Origin: Actinoplanes sichuanensis
GTDB lineage: Bacteria; Actinomycetota; Actinomycetes; Mycobacteriales; Micromonosporaceae
Assembly: GCF_033097365.1 (NCBI RefSeq)
Contig: NZ_AP028461.1
Location: 11,497,501-11,561,500 of the forward strand
DNA: 64,000 nucleotides
Direction: 5' to 3'
Part shown: piece after piece, positions 1 to 9,477 of the stretch
Position numbering within the stretch: position 1 is the stretch's first letter
How the letters are laid out: each line of letters starts with the position of its first letter
The notes under the pieces: model-generated
Told to the model about the DNA's origin: nothing
Database searches by the model: none
Seen by the model: the letters and a program-made list of their open reading frames with translations, nothing else
Program-made: the position numbers and the translations under genes

Positions 1-1
1 G

Positions 2-343
2 GCGGCCGCGTACGGGGCCGACCCGGCCGCCCCGGAGCGCGCCACCGACCTGCTCGTCCTGCAGAAGGTGCACAAGGTCGCGGAGACCGCGCGGACGGCG
101 CTCGGCGTCGCCGCCGGGCGGGAACGCGCCAGCCGGATCTTCACCGGTGACTCCGGCCGCCCGATGGCCGGCGTGCTGGTGAAACTCGGCGTGAAACTGG
201 CCCAGATGGCCGGGGTACGGGCCGCGAAGCGCCTGTTCGCCAAGATGGTCCCGGGCGCCGGCATCATCCTCGGCACCTGGGTCAACTCGGCGGCCACCAA
301 GGATCTGGCGAAACGCGCCCGGGAGCATTACCGCAACACCTAA
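2..343 (+). CDS. EcsC family protein, C-terminal part (gene enters from the left edge)
   Basis: The reading frame is open from base 2, so this is the last 113 residues of a gene that starts outside the window. The visible part matches the end of EcsC-type proteins: a helical stretch (LLVLQKVHKV), a basic amphipathic region, then GVKLAQMAGVRAAKR, the short PGAGIILG turn and the NSAATKDLAKRAREHY ending. EcsC was named from the Bacillus ecs locus, but the biochemical role of actinobacterial EcsC-like proteins is unknown. No membrane segment is obvious in this part. The stop TAA is 31 bp before a lipoprotein gene on the same strand. Family call is from motif memory. Confidence 0.6.
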   Translation, partial: AAAYGADPAAPERATDLLVLQKVHKVAETARTALGVAAGRERASRIFTGDSGRPMAGVLVKLGVKLAQMAGVRAAKRLFAKMVPGAGIILGTWVNSAATKDLAKRAREHYRNT

Positions 344-374
344 GGTTCCGCTGCTCCGACCCGAACCACCTGAC

Positions 375-980
375 GTGCTGGGATATCGGAAGTCCGCCGT
401 CGCCCTGACCGCCGTCGTCCTGCCGCTGCTGCTCGCGGGCTGCTCCTCGTCCTCGTCGTCGACCCGGCCGGGCGAGGAGGAGACGGCCGCCGCCGGTGGC
501 CGCAACTGGATCGTGGTCGACGGCGGCACGCCCACGCCGTCACCCACGGACCCGGTCGGCAAGGCGTCACCGACCCCGTCGACGACGCTGCCGCCGCTGC
601 CCACCATCAGCCCGTGGCCGAGCGGGACGCCGAGCAGCACCTGCACGCCGATGCAGCGGATCAAGAAGATCGACGGACTGGCCGTGACACCGGCGAGCAC
701 CAGCGCGGTGGTCACCTGGTATCACCCGGGCGGGGCGAACATCGTCGACTATCGGGTGACCGCGATCAACCAGGACCTGGTCACCGGCGCGCAGAAGGAG
801 GTCGGCTGGACCCGCAGCGCGCCGACCACGTGCGGCGACGTCAGTGCCACCGTGACCGGGCTGGACCCGAAGACGCCGTACACCTTCGTGGTCGATGTGG
901 TCCTGAAGCGGGACAACTTCAGCCTGGAGGGCGTCTACACCCAGACGATCGCCCGATCCGGCGTGGTCAGCACCACGTAG
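375..980 (+). CDS. secreted lipoprotein with a fibronectin type III-like domain
   Basis: 201 aa with GTG start. A basic n-region (YRKS), a hydrophobic stretch and a lipobox LLAGC with Cys23 show a lipoprotein signal peptide, so the mature protein should be anchored on the outer face of the membrane. Residues 24-90 are a Ser/Thr/Pro-rich linker. Residues about 95-200 resemble an FN3 fold: VTWYHPGGANIVDYRVT, a middle strand region, and GLDPKTPYTFVVDVV, the usual FN3 ending. Two Cys (near CTPMQ and TTCGD) could pair. There is no convincing Shine-Dalgarno before the GTG, so the start is set by the signal peptide. No enzymatic domain is seen; a binding or surface role is inference. Confidence 0.75.
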   Translation: MLGYRKSAVALTAVVLPLLLAGCSSSSSSTRPGEEETAAAGGRNWIVVDGGTPTPSPTDPVGKASPTPSTTLPPLPTISPWPSGTPSSTCTPMQRIKKIDGLAVTPASTSAVVTWYHPGGANIVDYRVTAINQDLVTGAQKEVGWTRSAPTTCGDVSATVTGLDPKTPYTFVVDVVLKRDNFSLEGVYTQTIARSGVVSTT

Positions 981-1024
981 GGACTCCTGGGGACTCGTCA
1001 GGGGGAGTCTCTAAGCTTCCCCGC

Positions 1025-2599
1025 ATGGAGACGATCGTCGACACTGTCGTTCTGGTGGCGATCGCCGTCGTCGGCGCAGCCCTCGCCCGCCGGCTGGGGT
1101 TCGTCGCGCCGCTGGTGCTGCTCGTCGCCGGGCTGGGGCTGTCCTTCGTGCCCGGGTTCCCGGAGGCGCATCTCGACCACGAGCTGGTGCTGATCGGGAT
1201 CCTGCCACCGCTGCTCTACGTGGCGGCGTTACAGACCTCGGTGCCCGCGTTCCGGCTCGCGTTACGGCCCATCCTGCTGCTCGCGGTGGGGCTCGTGGTG
1301 CTCACCGCGATGGTGGTGGGCTTCCTCGTGCATCTGCTGCTGCCGGCCGTGCCGCTGGCCGCGTGCGTCGCGCTGGGCGCGATCGTCGCCCCGCCGGACG
1401 CGGTCTCCGCGACCGCGATCGCCCGCCGGGTGGGCCTGCCCCGCCGGGTGGTGACCATCCTCGAAGGCGAGAGCCTGCTCAACGACGCGACCGCGCTGGT
1501 CATGGTCCGGGTGGCGGTCGGCGCGCTCGGCGGCGTGGCGGTCGGCTTCTGGGACATCACCATGCGGGTGACGCTCACCGCCGGTGGCGGTCTGCTGATC
1601 GGCCTGGCGTTCGCGATGGGTGTGGCTTGGCTGCACCGCAAGATCGAGGATCCGCTGCTGGACGACGCGATGGCGCTGCTCACCCCGTTCGTGGTGGTGA
1701 TCATCGCGGAGAAACTGCACACGTCCAGCGTGGTCGCCGTGGTGATCGCCGGCCTCTACCTCGGGCACCGCATCCCCTACCTGCTGTCGCCGACCTCACG
1801 CCTACAGATGGACGCGGTCTGGCGCCTGATCAACTTCCTGCTGGAGGGCGTGGTCTTCCTCCTGGTCGGTCTCCAATTGCGGACCGTGATCAGCACCATC
1901 GAGACCAGCGTCGCCACCACCGTGCAGGTCACCGCGGTGGTGTTCGGGGCGCTGCTGCTGATCCGCTTCCTGTGGATGTATCCGGCGACCTACCTGGCCC
2001 GACTCGTGCCACGGATCCGTAACCGCGAGCCACGACCACCGGTCACCGTGCCGACCGTGATCGCCTGGGCGGGCATGCGCGGCGTGGTGACGCTGGCGGC
2101 CGCGCAGACCCTGCCGCCGCCCGGCGTCGACGACGTGCCCGACTACCCTCGCGAGCTGCTGATCTTCGTGGCCTTCGCGGTGATCGTGCTGACCCTGATG
2201 GTGCAGGGCACCACCCTGCCGTGGCTGGCCCGCCGGCTCGGCGTGCGCGAGGACAACAGCGCCCAGGACGCGCTGGCCGAGGCCGGGGTGCAGCACGCCG
2301 CCGGGCGGGCCGCCCTGGAGGCGCTGGAGGAGCACGCCGACGGCGCGCCGACTAACGTGGTCGACAGGCTGCGTGGGCTGATCGAGAGCCGGGGCAACAA
2401 CGCCTGGGAACGGCTCGGCAGCCAGGACCGGGAAACCCCGTCGGCGGCGTATGGTCGCCTGCGCCGCGAGATGATCAGAGCCGAACGGCACGTCTTCAAG
2501 ATCGCCCGCAATGAGGGGCGGATCCCCGAGGAGGTTCTGGTCCGCGCCCAGCGCGAGCTAGACCTGGAAGAATCCCAGCTGCAACGGAGTGACGATTGA
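1025..2599 (+). CDS. Na+/H+ antiporter, CPA1 family (NhaP-like)
   Basis: 524 aa with ATG start. About twelve hydrophobic segments fill the first 400 residues. They carry the CPA1 hallmarks: APPDAVSATAI near residue 122, LEGESLLNDATALV with the ion-binding Asn153-Asp154 pair, and GMRGVVTLAAA near residue 350. These proteins exchange cytoplasmic Na+ (or K+) for external protons and control internal pH and salt. The last about 120 residues are charged and cytoplasmic, with helical Glu/Arg-rich sequence. The stop TGA overlaps the TTG start of the next gene by 4 bp, which suggests translational coupling to the zinc-finger protein. It is a separate paralogue of the antiporter at 45761-47020. Confidence 0.92.
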   Translation: METIVDTVVLVAIAVVGAALARRLGFVAPLVLLVAGLGLSFVPGFPEAHLDHELVLIGILPPLLYVAALQTSVPAFRLALRPILLLAVGLVVLTAMVVGFLVHLLLPAVPLAACVALGAIVAPPDAVSATAIARRVGLPRRVVTILEGESLLNDATALVMVRVAVGALGGVAVGFWDITMRVTLTAGGGLLIGLAFAMGVAWLHRKIEDPLLDDAMALLTPFVVVIIAEKLHTSSVVAVVIAGLYLGHRIPYLLSPTSRLQMDAVWRLINFLLEGVVFLLVGLQLRTVISTIETSVATTVQVTAVVFGALLLIRFLWMYPATYLARLVPRIRNREPRPPVTVPTVIAWAGMRGVVTLAAAQTLPPPGVDDVPDYPRELLIFVAFAVIVLTLMVQGTTLPWLARRLGVREDNSAQDALAEAGVQHAAGRAALEALEEHADGAPTNVVDRLRGLIESRGNNAWERLGSQDRETPSAAYGRLRREMIRAERHVFKIARNEGRIPEEVLVRAQRELDLEESQLQRSDD

Positions 2600-2859
2600 C
2601 CTGTCAGCATCTCAAGGAGACGACCGAGCCGGCCCCGCTGAGCGCCTACGAGGAGGGCTGCCCGCAGTGCCACGCGGTCGGCAACCACAACTGGGTGCAC
2701 CTGCGCCTGTGCCTGTCCTGCGGGCTGGTGGCCTGCTGTGACTCGTCGCCGGCCCGGCACATGTCCGCGCACCACGCCGCCGAGGGGCACCCGGTGATGC
2801 GCTCGTTCGAGCCGGGTGAGTCGTGGCGCTGGTGCTACGAGGACGAGCAGCTCGGATGA
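2596..2859 (+). CDS. UBP-type zinc finger protein
   Basis: 87 aa, TTG start overlapping the antiporter stop. The sequence shows the ZnF-UBP pattern of metal ligands: CQHL near the N terminus, CPQCHAVGNHNWVHLRLCLSCG in the middle (two CxxC pairs), CCDSSPARHMSAHH and the HP..R.FE.G..WRWCY ending. Eukaryotic members bind the C terminus of ubiquitin. Bacteria have no ubiquitin, so the ligand here is unknown; a free C-terminal peptide is a reasonable guess. It lies between an antiporter and a reductase with overlapping stop/start on both sides, a context seen for this small family in actinomycetes, where it often accompanies CPA1 antiporters (recalled, not checked). Confidence 0.9.
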   Translation: MTCQHLKETTEPAPLSAYEEGCPQCHAVGNHNWVHLRLCLSCGLVACCDSSPARHMSAHHAAEGHPVMRSFEPGESWRWCYEDEQLG

Positions 2860-3860
2860 GGATCCTGGTGGTCGGCGCGGGCGCGACCGGCGGCTACTTC
2901 GGCGGCCGCCTCGCCCAGGCCGGGCGGGACGTGACCTTCCTGGTTCGGCCCGCCCGGGCGGCCCGGCTGGCCGAGCGCGGCCTGCGGATCAAGAGCCCGG
3001 ACGGCGAGATCCAGCTCCGGCCACGCACGATCACCGAGGTCGACGGCCACTACGACCTGGTGCTCCTCGCGGTCAAGAGTTACTCGCTGGAGACCGCGCT
3101 CACCGATCTGACGCCTGCCGTCGGCCCGCGAACCGTCGTGATCCCGCTGCTCAACGGCATCCGGCACATCGAGTCGCTGGTCCGTCGCTTCGGCGCTGAT
3201 CGGGCCTGGGGCGGCGTCTGCATGATCCACGCGATGCTCGACCCGGATGGCGACGTGCTCCAGATGAGCGGCCTGCACCGGTTGTCCTTCGGCCCGCTCA
3301 CCGACGATTCATCGGCCTCCGCCGAAGTCCTGCCCGCGGGCGCTTCCTCCGTCGGCGTCTCGTTCGACGACGTTTCCTCCGGCGGCGTCTTCGCTGCGGG
3401 TGATGGCGTCGACGAGCGCCTTTCGGTGATTTCCGAGGCATTGTCCGGCGCCGGTTTCGATGCGCGGGTTTCGGCCACGATCGTCCAGGAACTCTGGGAC
3501 AAATGGGTCCTTCTCGCCACGCTCGGAGCGGCGACCACCCTGCTGCGCGGCTCGATCGGGGCGATCAACAAGGCGCCCGGTGGCAGCGAGTTCCTGCACG
3601 CGCTCGCCGCCGAGACGTCCGCGGTCGCCGCAGCGGCGGGCCACCCGATCCGCGGCAAGGCGGCGGCGATGCTCGAAGCCACCATCGTGACCACCGAACC
3701 GACCACCTCGTCGATGTACCGCGACCTCACCCAGGGCCTCCCGGTCGAAGCCGGCGCGATCCTCGGAGACATGGTCGCCGAGGCGACGAAACACCAGGTC
3801 AGCGTGCCGTTGCTGGCCGCGGCCCACACCGGGTTGGCGGTCTATTCGGCAAACCTCTGA
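2856..3860 (+). CDS. ketopantoate reductase family protein (PanE/ApbA-like)
   Basis: 334 aa. ATG overlaps the preceding TGA (ATGA). The N terminus is a Rossmann fold with GAGATG at residues 7-12. Family residues follow: AVKS with Lys74, PLLNG with Asn100 and LWDKW with catalytic-type Lys216. The C-terminal part (NKAPGGSEFL, SMYRDLTQG) is the helical substrate domain. Members reduce 2-dehydropantoate to pantoate with NADPH in CoA synthesis, but many paralogues have other 2-oxoacid substrates and no pan genes are nearby. Odd: residues about 152-187 are a Ser/Ala/Val/Gly-rich insertion between the FGPL strand and the helix DERLSVISEAL, absent from typical members as I know them. Confidence 0.85.
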   Translation: MRILVVGAGATGGYFGGRLAQAGRDVTFLVRPARAARLAERGLRIKSPDGEIQLRPRTITEVDGHYDLVLLAVKSYSLETALTDLTPAVGPRTVVIPLLNGIRHIESLVRRFGADRAWGGVCMIHAMLDPDGDVLQMSGLHRLSFGPLTDDSSASAEVLPAGASSVGVSFDDVSSGGVFAAGDGVDERLSVISEALSGAGFDARVSATIVQELWDKWVLLATLGAATTLLRGSIGAINKAPGGSEFLHALAAETSAVAAAAGHPIRGKAAAMLEATIVTTEPTTSSMYRDLTQGLPVEAGAILGDMVAEATKHQVSVPLLAAAHTGLAVYSANL

Positions 3861-3967
3861 TCTGGTACGGCCACGCGAACCCATTCGTGCCGACGCGCGA
3901 ACCAGGCGACACACCGGACCGAAACGCGCCCACCGGGCAACGGCAGATCTGTCGGAATGCTCTCGCG

Positions 3968-4055
3968 ACAGCTCTGAGGGCCGGCCGGTTTTGGTCTTGT
4001 CGGGCCGGCGCTCAGAGCTGTTCGGATGCCCCTGGGACAGCTCTGAGCGCCGGCC
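3968..4055. repeat. three-copy 19-bp inverted/direct repeat, two alternative hairpins
   Basis: A 19-bp element occurs three times. Copy A at 3968-3986 reads left to right; copy B at 4003-4021 is its reverse complement with one mismatch; copy C at 4037-4055 is ACAGCTCTGAGCGCCGGCC and is the exact reverse complement of B. B can therefore pair with A (16-nt loop) or with C (15-nt loop), but not both. The element lies between the end of the ketopantoate reductase-like gene and the end of the convergent GT4 gene, and it contains the GT4 stop codon (4012-4014). It may act as a two-way terminator or an mRNA 3-prime stabiliser. Confidence 0.85.
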
Positions 4056-5289
4056 GGGGGTCGGTGGGGAGCTGGGCCAGCAGGTGTTCGGCTTCGCGGG
4101 CCACCCGGTCGGCGTCGATGGCCTGGGCCTGGGCGTAGACGGCAGCGGTCCGGTCGGCGATGGCGGGCCAGTTGAAGTCGGCGCGGACCCGTTCGCGGGC
4201 TCGTAGGGCCAGGGAGCGGGCGTAGTCGCGGTCGCCAAGCACCCAGCCGGTCGCCTCGGCCAGCGCTGACGGGTCGCCGGAGGCGAACTTCACCCCGGTC
4301 ACGCCGTGTTCGATGATCTCTTCGAGGCCGCCGGTGCCGGCCGCCGCGACCGGGGTTCCCGCCGCGGCCGCCTCCAGCGCGACCATGCCGAACGGCTCGT
4401 AGATGCTCGGCACCACATAGCAGTCCGACGCGCCCATCAGGGCGGTCAGCTCGTGGCCGCCGAGGAAACCGGTGAAGCTCACCTCGGGCGTACCGGTGGC
4501 GAGGTCTTCCAGGTCCGGGCGGTAGGGGCCGTCGCCGGCGATCACCACGCGCAGGCCGGGGAAACGGGAACGTAGGGCGGGCACGGCTTCGATCAGGTGC
4601 TGTACGCCCTTCTCGTAGACCAGCCGGCCGGCGTAGCTGATCAGCGGGCCGTCACCGGCGTAGCGGGCGCGGGCGGCGGCGACCGCGCGGGGGCGGGCCC
4701 GCCAGCGTAGGGCGTCCACCCCGTTGTGGACCACGTCCACCCGGTCGCCGGGGACGTCGAACAGGCGGGTGATCTCGCGTTTCATGTAGGTCGAGCAGAC
4801 GATCACCCGTACCGCCTCGGTGGCGAGCCATCGCTCGATGTCGTCGATCGTGCGGTTGTGGGGGTTCGGGAGATAGCCCTGGTGGCGGCCGGATTCGGTG
4901 GCGTGGACGGTGGCCACCAGCGGTACGTCGAGGTGTTCGCGCAGGGTGACCGCGGTGTGGGCGACCAGCCAGTCGTGGGCGTGCACCACGTCGAAGCCGC
5001 CGGTCCGGGCGGCGCGCAGGGCGGCCCGGGTGAGCGTGTGGTTGAAGGCGACCGCCCAGGCCAGCAGGTTGCCGCCGGTGACGTCGAAACTCGGCGGATC
5101 GTCGGGGGCGCGGACCACCCGGACGCCCTCGGTGTACTCCTCGAGCAGCGCGCCCGGGGCGTACCGGGTGACGACGGTGACCTCGTGGCCGGCCCGGACC
5201 AGGGTGGTGGCGAGCGCGTGCACGTGCCGGCCGAGCCCACCGACCAGCAACGGCGGGTACTCCCACGACAGCATCAGGATCCGGCTCAC
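4012..5289 (-). CDS. GT4 family glycosyltransferase, Rv3032-like alpha-1,4-glucosyltransferase / glycogen synthase
   Basis: 425 aa. The GTG start overlaps the upstream TGA (GTGA), and a GAGG lies upstream in the end of that gene. The N terminus SRILMLSWEYPPLLVGGLGR and VVHAHDWLVAHTA are close, from memory, to mycobacterial Rv3032, which builds alpha-1,4-glucan for methylglucose lipopolysaccharide and glycogen. GT-B features: the GGLGRH nucleotide-sugar loop, SYAGRLVYEKGVQHLIEA at the start of the second Rossmann domain, and the EPFGMVALE retaining E-x7-E motif. The operon partner is an amylo-1,6-glucosidase, and the divergent operon makes trehalose from glucan, so a glucan substrate fits. Sugar donor (ADP-, UDP- or GDP-glucose) cannot be told from sequence. 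Confidence 0.85.
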   Translation of the reverse strand: MSRILMLSWEYPPLLVGGLGRHVHALATTLVRAGHEVTVVTRYAPGALLEEYTEGVRVVRAPDDPPSFDVTGGNLLAWAVAFNHTLTRAALRAARTGGFDVVHAHDWLVAHTAVTLREHLDVPLVATVHATESGRHQGYLPNPHNRTIDDIERWLATEAVRVIVCSTYMKREITRLFDVPGDRVDVVHNGVDALRWRARPRAVAAARARYAGDGPLISYAGRLVYEKGVQHLIEAVPALRSRFPGLRVVIAGDGPYRPDLEDLATGTPEVSFTGFLGGHELTALMGASDCYVVPSIYEPFGMVALEAAAAGTPVAAAGTGGLEEIIEHGVTGVKFASGDPSALAEATGWVLGDRDYARSLALRARERVRADFNWPAIADRTAAVYAQAQAIDADRVAREAEHLLAQLPTDPRPALRAVPGASEQL

Positions 5290-7157
5290 GGGAGGTACCT
5301 CTGTTTGACTCGTAGGGCCTCGGCTACCGAGCGGGCGGAGAACGGGATGCCGGAGGCCCGGTGCGGGGCGTCGCCGTCGGCGGTTTCGCCGAGGGAGCCG
5401 AGGCCGGCTTCGGACAGGTGGGCGTCGAGGGCGTCGAGCAGGCCGTCGACCGGGCGGCCGGTGGCGGCGCACGCGTCGGCGTAGGGGCCGATCAACCACG
5501 TCCACACCGGGCCCTGATGGTGGGCCATGTCCGGGTCGGCGGGTCGGCAGGGCTGGTAGCCGTACTCGCCGGGGGCCAGGGTCCGTGGGCCGAGCGGGGT
5601 GAGCAGGGACTCGCCGACGGCCCGGACGGCGTTCGGCTGACGGCCGCGCATCGGGGCGTGCGGCAGCGACCAGGCGAGTAGCTGATGCGGACGCAGTGAC
5701 GGATCGTCGTGGTGGGCGCCCGCCCCGAGCGGGTAGGCCGCCGCCGGTCCCTCGATCACGTCGTACAGCCAGCCCTCGGGGGCCGGGAACCGGGCGACGA
5801 ACGACTCCTGGGCCCGGGCGTGCCGGGCCCGCGGCTCGCCGTCGTCGTGGCCGGCCTCGCCGAGCAGGTCGCACATGGCGGCCAGCGCGTTCACCCAGAG
5901 CGCGTTCAGGTCGACCGGTTTGCCGATCCGTGGGGTGTCCGGGCCGGGGGAGGCCAGCCGGACCAGGCCGTCGGCCGGGTCGATGCTGAGCGGCCCGGAT
6001 CCGCCGAGGTGGTGGCGCAGTACCCGGCCGAGCGGCGCGGCCAGTTTGGCCGCCAGCGCGCTGTCACCGGTTCTGGTGACATGTCTGTCGACCGCGTGGA
6101 CCAGCCACAACGGGCCGTCCAGGGCATCGTGGCGCAGCCACGGCGCGTCCGGGGTGCGCAGGTCGCGGGCGGCCGCGCGGGTGCGGGCGATCAGCAGTTC
6201 GCGGCCCTCGTCGAGGCGGCCGGTGTCCAGGAACAGCCCCTCATAGGCGGTCATCGTGTCGCCCAGCCAGCGGCCCTGCCCCGGATATCCGGCGATCACG
6301 TCCGGCCCGTCCGGGGACTCGACGATGAACCTGTCCGCGGCGAGTACGAGCGTTTCCGCGTACCCCTCCGTCTTGGCGAGGGTGACCAGCCGGTGAGCGC
6401 GCTCGCGCTCCGCGGCGATGACCGCGGGCGGTGGTGGCGGGGTCTCGCCAAGCGGGCCGGCCCAGGCCGAGATCTCGCACGCACCGCCCGGCCCGGCCTG
6501 GCGGAAGAAGGTCCCGGCGTGCCAGAGATCCTCGACGTCGTCGTCGGACGGGCCGGTACGAACCCCGAGGTGCCACGATCCGGCGGGCTGCCAGCCGGGG
6601 CCGTGCAGTCGGTACGCGCGGTCGAGGATGACTCCGCCGGCGACGGGTTCCACGAGGAGGCCGGGGCCGTCGGCGCGGCGGCTGGTGTGCGCGGTCCGCC
6701 AGGTGCACATCGCGGCGACGGCGAGGCCGACCGGACCCGGCGCGCTGAGCACGCGGTGCACGACGGCGACCGACGGATGGCCGTGGCGCATGGCCAGCTC
6801 ACGTTCGATGACGATGTCGCCGATCCGCCACTGCCAGCGCGGCAGGCCCTGGTCCAGGGTGAACATTGCCAGGTACCGGTGGCCGGCCGGCTCGACCGGC
6901 CCGGCCGCCCAGGTGTGCGTGTACAGCGGGATCTTGGCGCCGGACGGCAGTGTGACGGTGAGGTCCAGCGAGGCGAGCGCGACGTGGCCGGAGACGGTCA
7001 GCAGCGCGTGTTCGCGGCGGGTGCGCAGGCCACTTATCGTGCCTGAGGCGTATCCGCCGAGGCCGTCGGTGACCAGCCACTCGCGGCCGGTGCCCGCCTC
7101 GGCGGAGAGGGAGCCGCACACGTGCGGCCCGAACGTGAACTGATCATTCCGCGCCAC
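5286..7157 (-). CDS. glycogen debranching enzyme, amylo-alpha-1,6-glucosidase type
   Basis: 623 aa, GTG start with GAGGGA 4-5 nt upstream. The N-terminal domain has the diagnostic REWLVTDGLGGYASGTISG (residues 25-43) followed by TRREHALL, as in bacterial homologues of the C-terminal half of eukaryotic debranching enzyme (GDE_C, GH133). The C-terminal (alpha/alpha)6 region contains VIAGYPWLG-like GYPGQGRWLGDTM, LNALWVNAL and YGYQPCRPADPDMAHHQGPVW, with the acidic residues expected in this clan. It removes alpha-1,6 branch glucose from limit dextrin. It precedes the GT4 gene with a 4-bp overlap. It is distinct in fold from the GH13 debranching enzyme encoded divergently, so the cell would have two debranching activities. 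Confidence 0.9.
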   Translation of the reverse strand: MARNDQFTFGPHVCGSLSAEAGTGREWLVTDGLGGYASGTISGLRTRREHALLTVSGHVALASLDLTVTLPSGAKIPLYTHTWAAGPVEPAGHRYLAMFTLDQGLPRWQWRIGDIVIERELAMRHGHPSVAVVHRVLSAPGPVGLAVAAMCTWRTAHTSRRADGPGLLVEPVAGGVILDRAYRLHGPGWQPAGSWHLGVRTGPSDDDVEDLWHAGTFFRQAGPGGACEISAWAGPLGETPPPPPAVIAAERERAHRLVTLAKTEGYAETLVLAADRFIVESPDGPDVIAGYPGQGRWLGDTMTAYEGLFLDTGRLDEGRELLIARTRAAARDLRTPDAPWLRHDALDGPLWLVHAVDRHVTRTGDSALAAKLAAPLGRVLRHHLGGSGPLSIDPADGLVRLASPGPDTPRIGKPVDLNALWVNALAAMCDLLGEAGHDDGEPRARHARAQESFVARFPAPEGWLYDVIEGPAAAYPLGAGAHHDDPSLRPHQLLAWSLPHAPMRGRQPNAVRAVGESLLTPLGPRTLAPGEYGYQPCRPADPDMAHHQGPVWTWLIGPYADACAATGRPVDGLLDALDAHLSEAGLGSLGETADGDAPHRASGIPFSARSVAEALRVKQRYLP

Positions 7158-7365
7158 GGTCCCTCAAACGCCTCTATTTGATACGCGCCAAACCCCCGGA
7201 CGGGGAGATATCAGCGGCTAACCGGACAGTCGGGCCGACGTTAGCAGTGAAGTCCGCGAGAATGGCCGCAGACGCGGCCGCGCAGGGTTAGCCGGTCCCA
7301 CGGACGGGCATAGCAGACCCTCGCCGGCCCCGATCACTCCGGCGGCTGAGGGTAGGAGCACGGAT
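7158..7365. promoter_or_regulatory. divergent promoter region between the two glucan operons
   Basis: 208 bp separate the start codons of the debranching/GT4 operon (minus) and glgX-treY-treZ (plus). It must contain both promoters. The stretch at about 7165-7195 is poorer in G+C than its surroundings (CTATTTGATACG), which fits a minus-strand promoter. A purine-rich GTAGGAGCACGG sits just before the glgX ATG as ribosome binding site. I cannot assign exact -35/-10 boxes or an operator with confidence. Confidence 0.5.
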
Positions 7366-9476
<2,111 letters not shown>

Positions 9477-9477
<1 letters not shown>

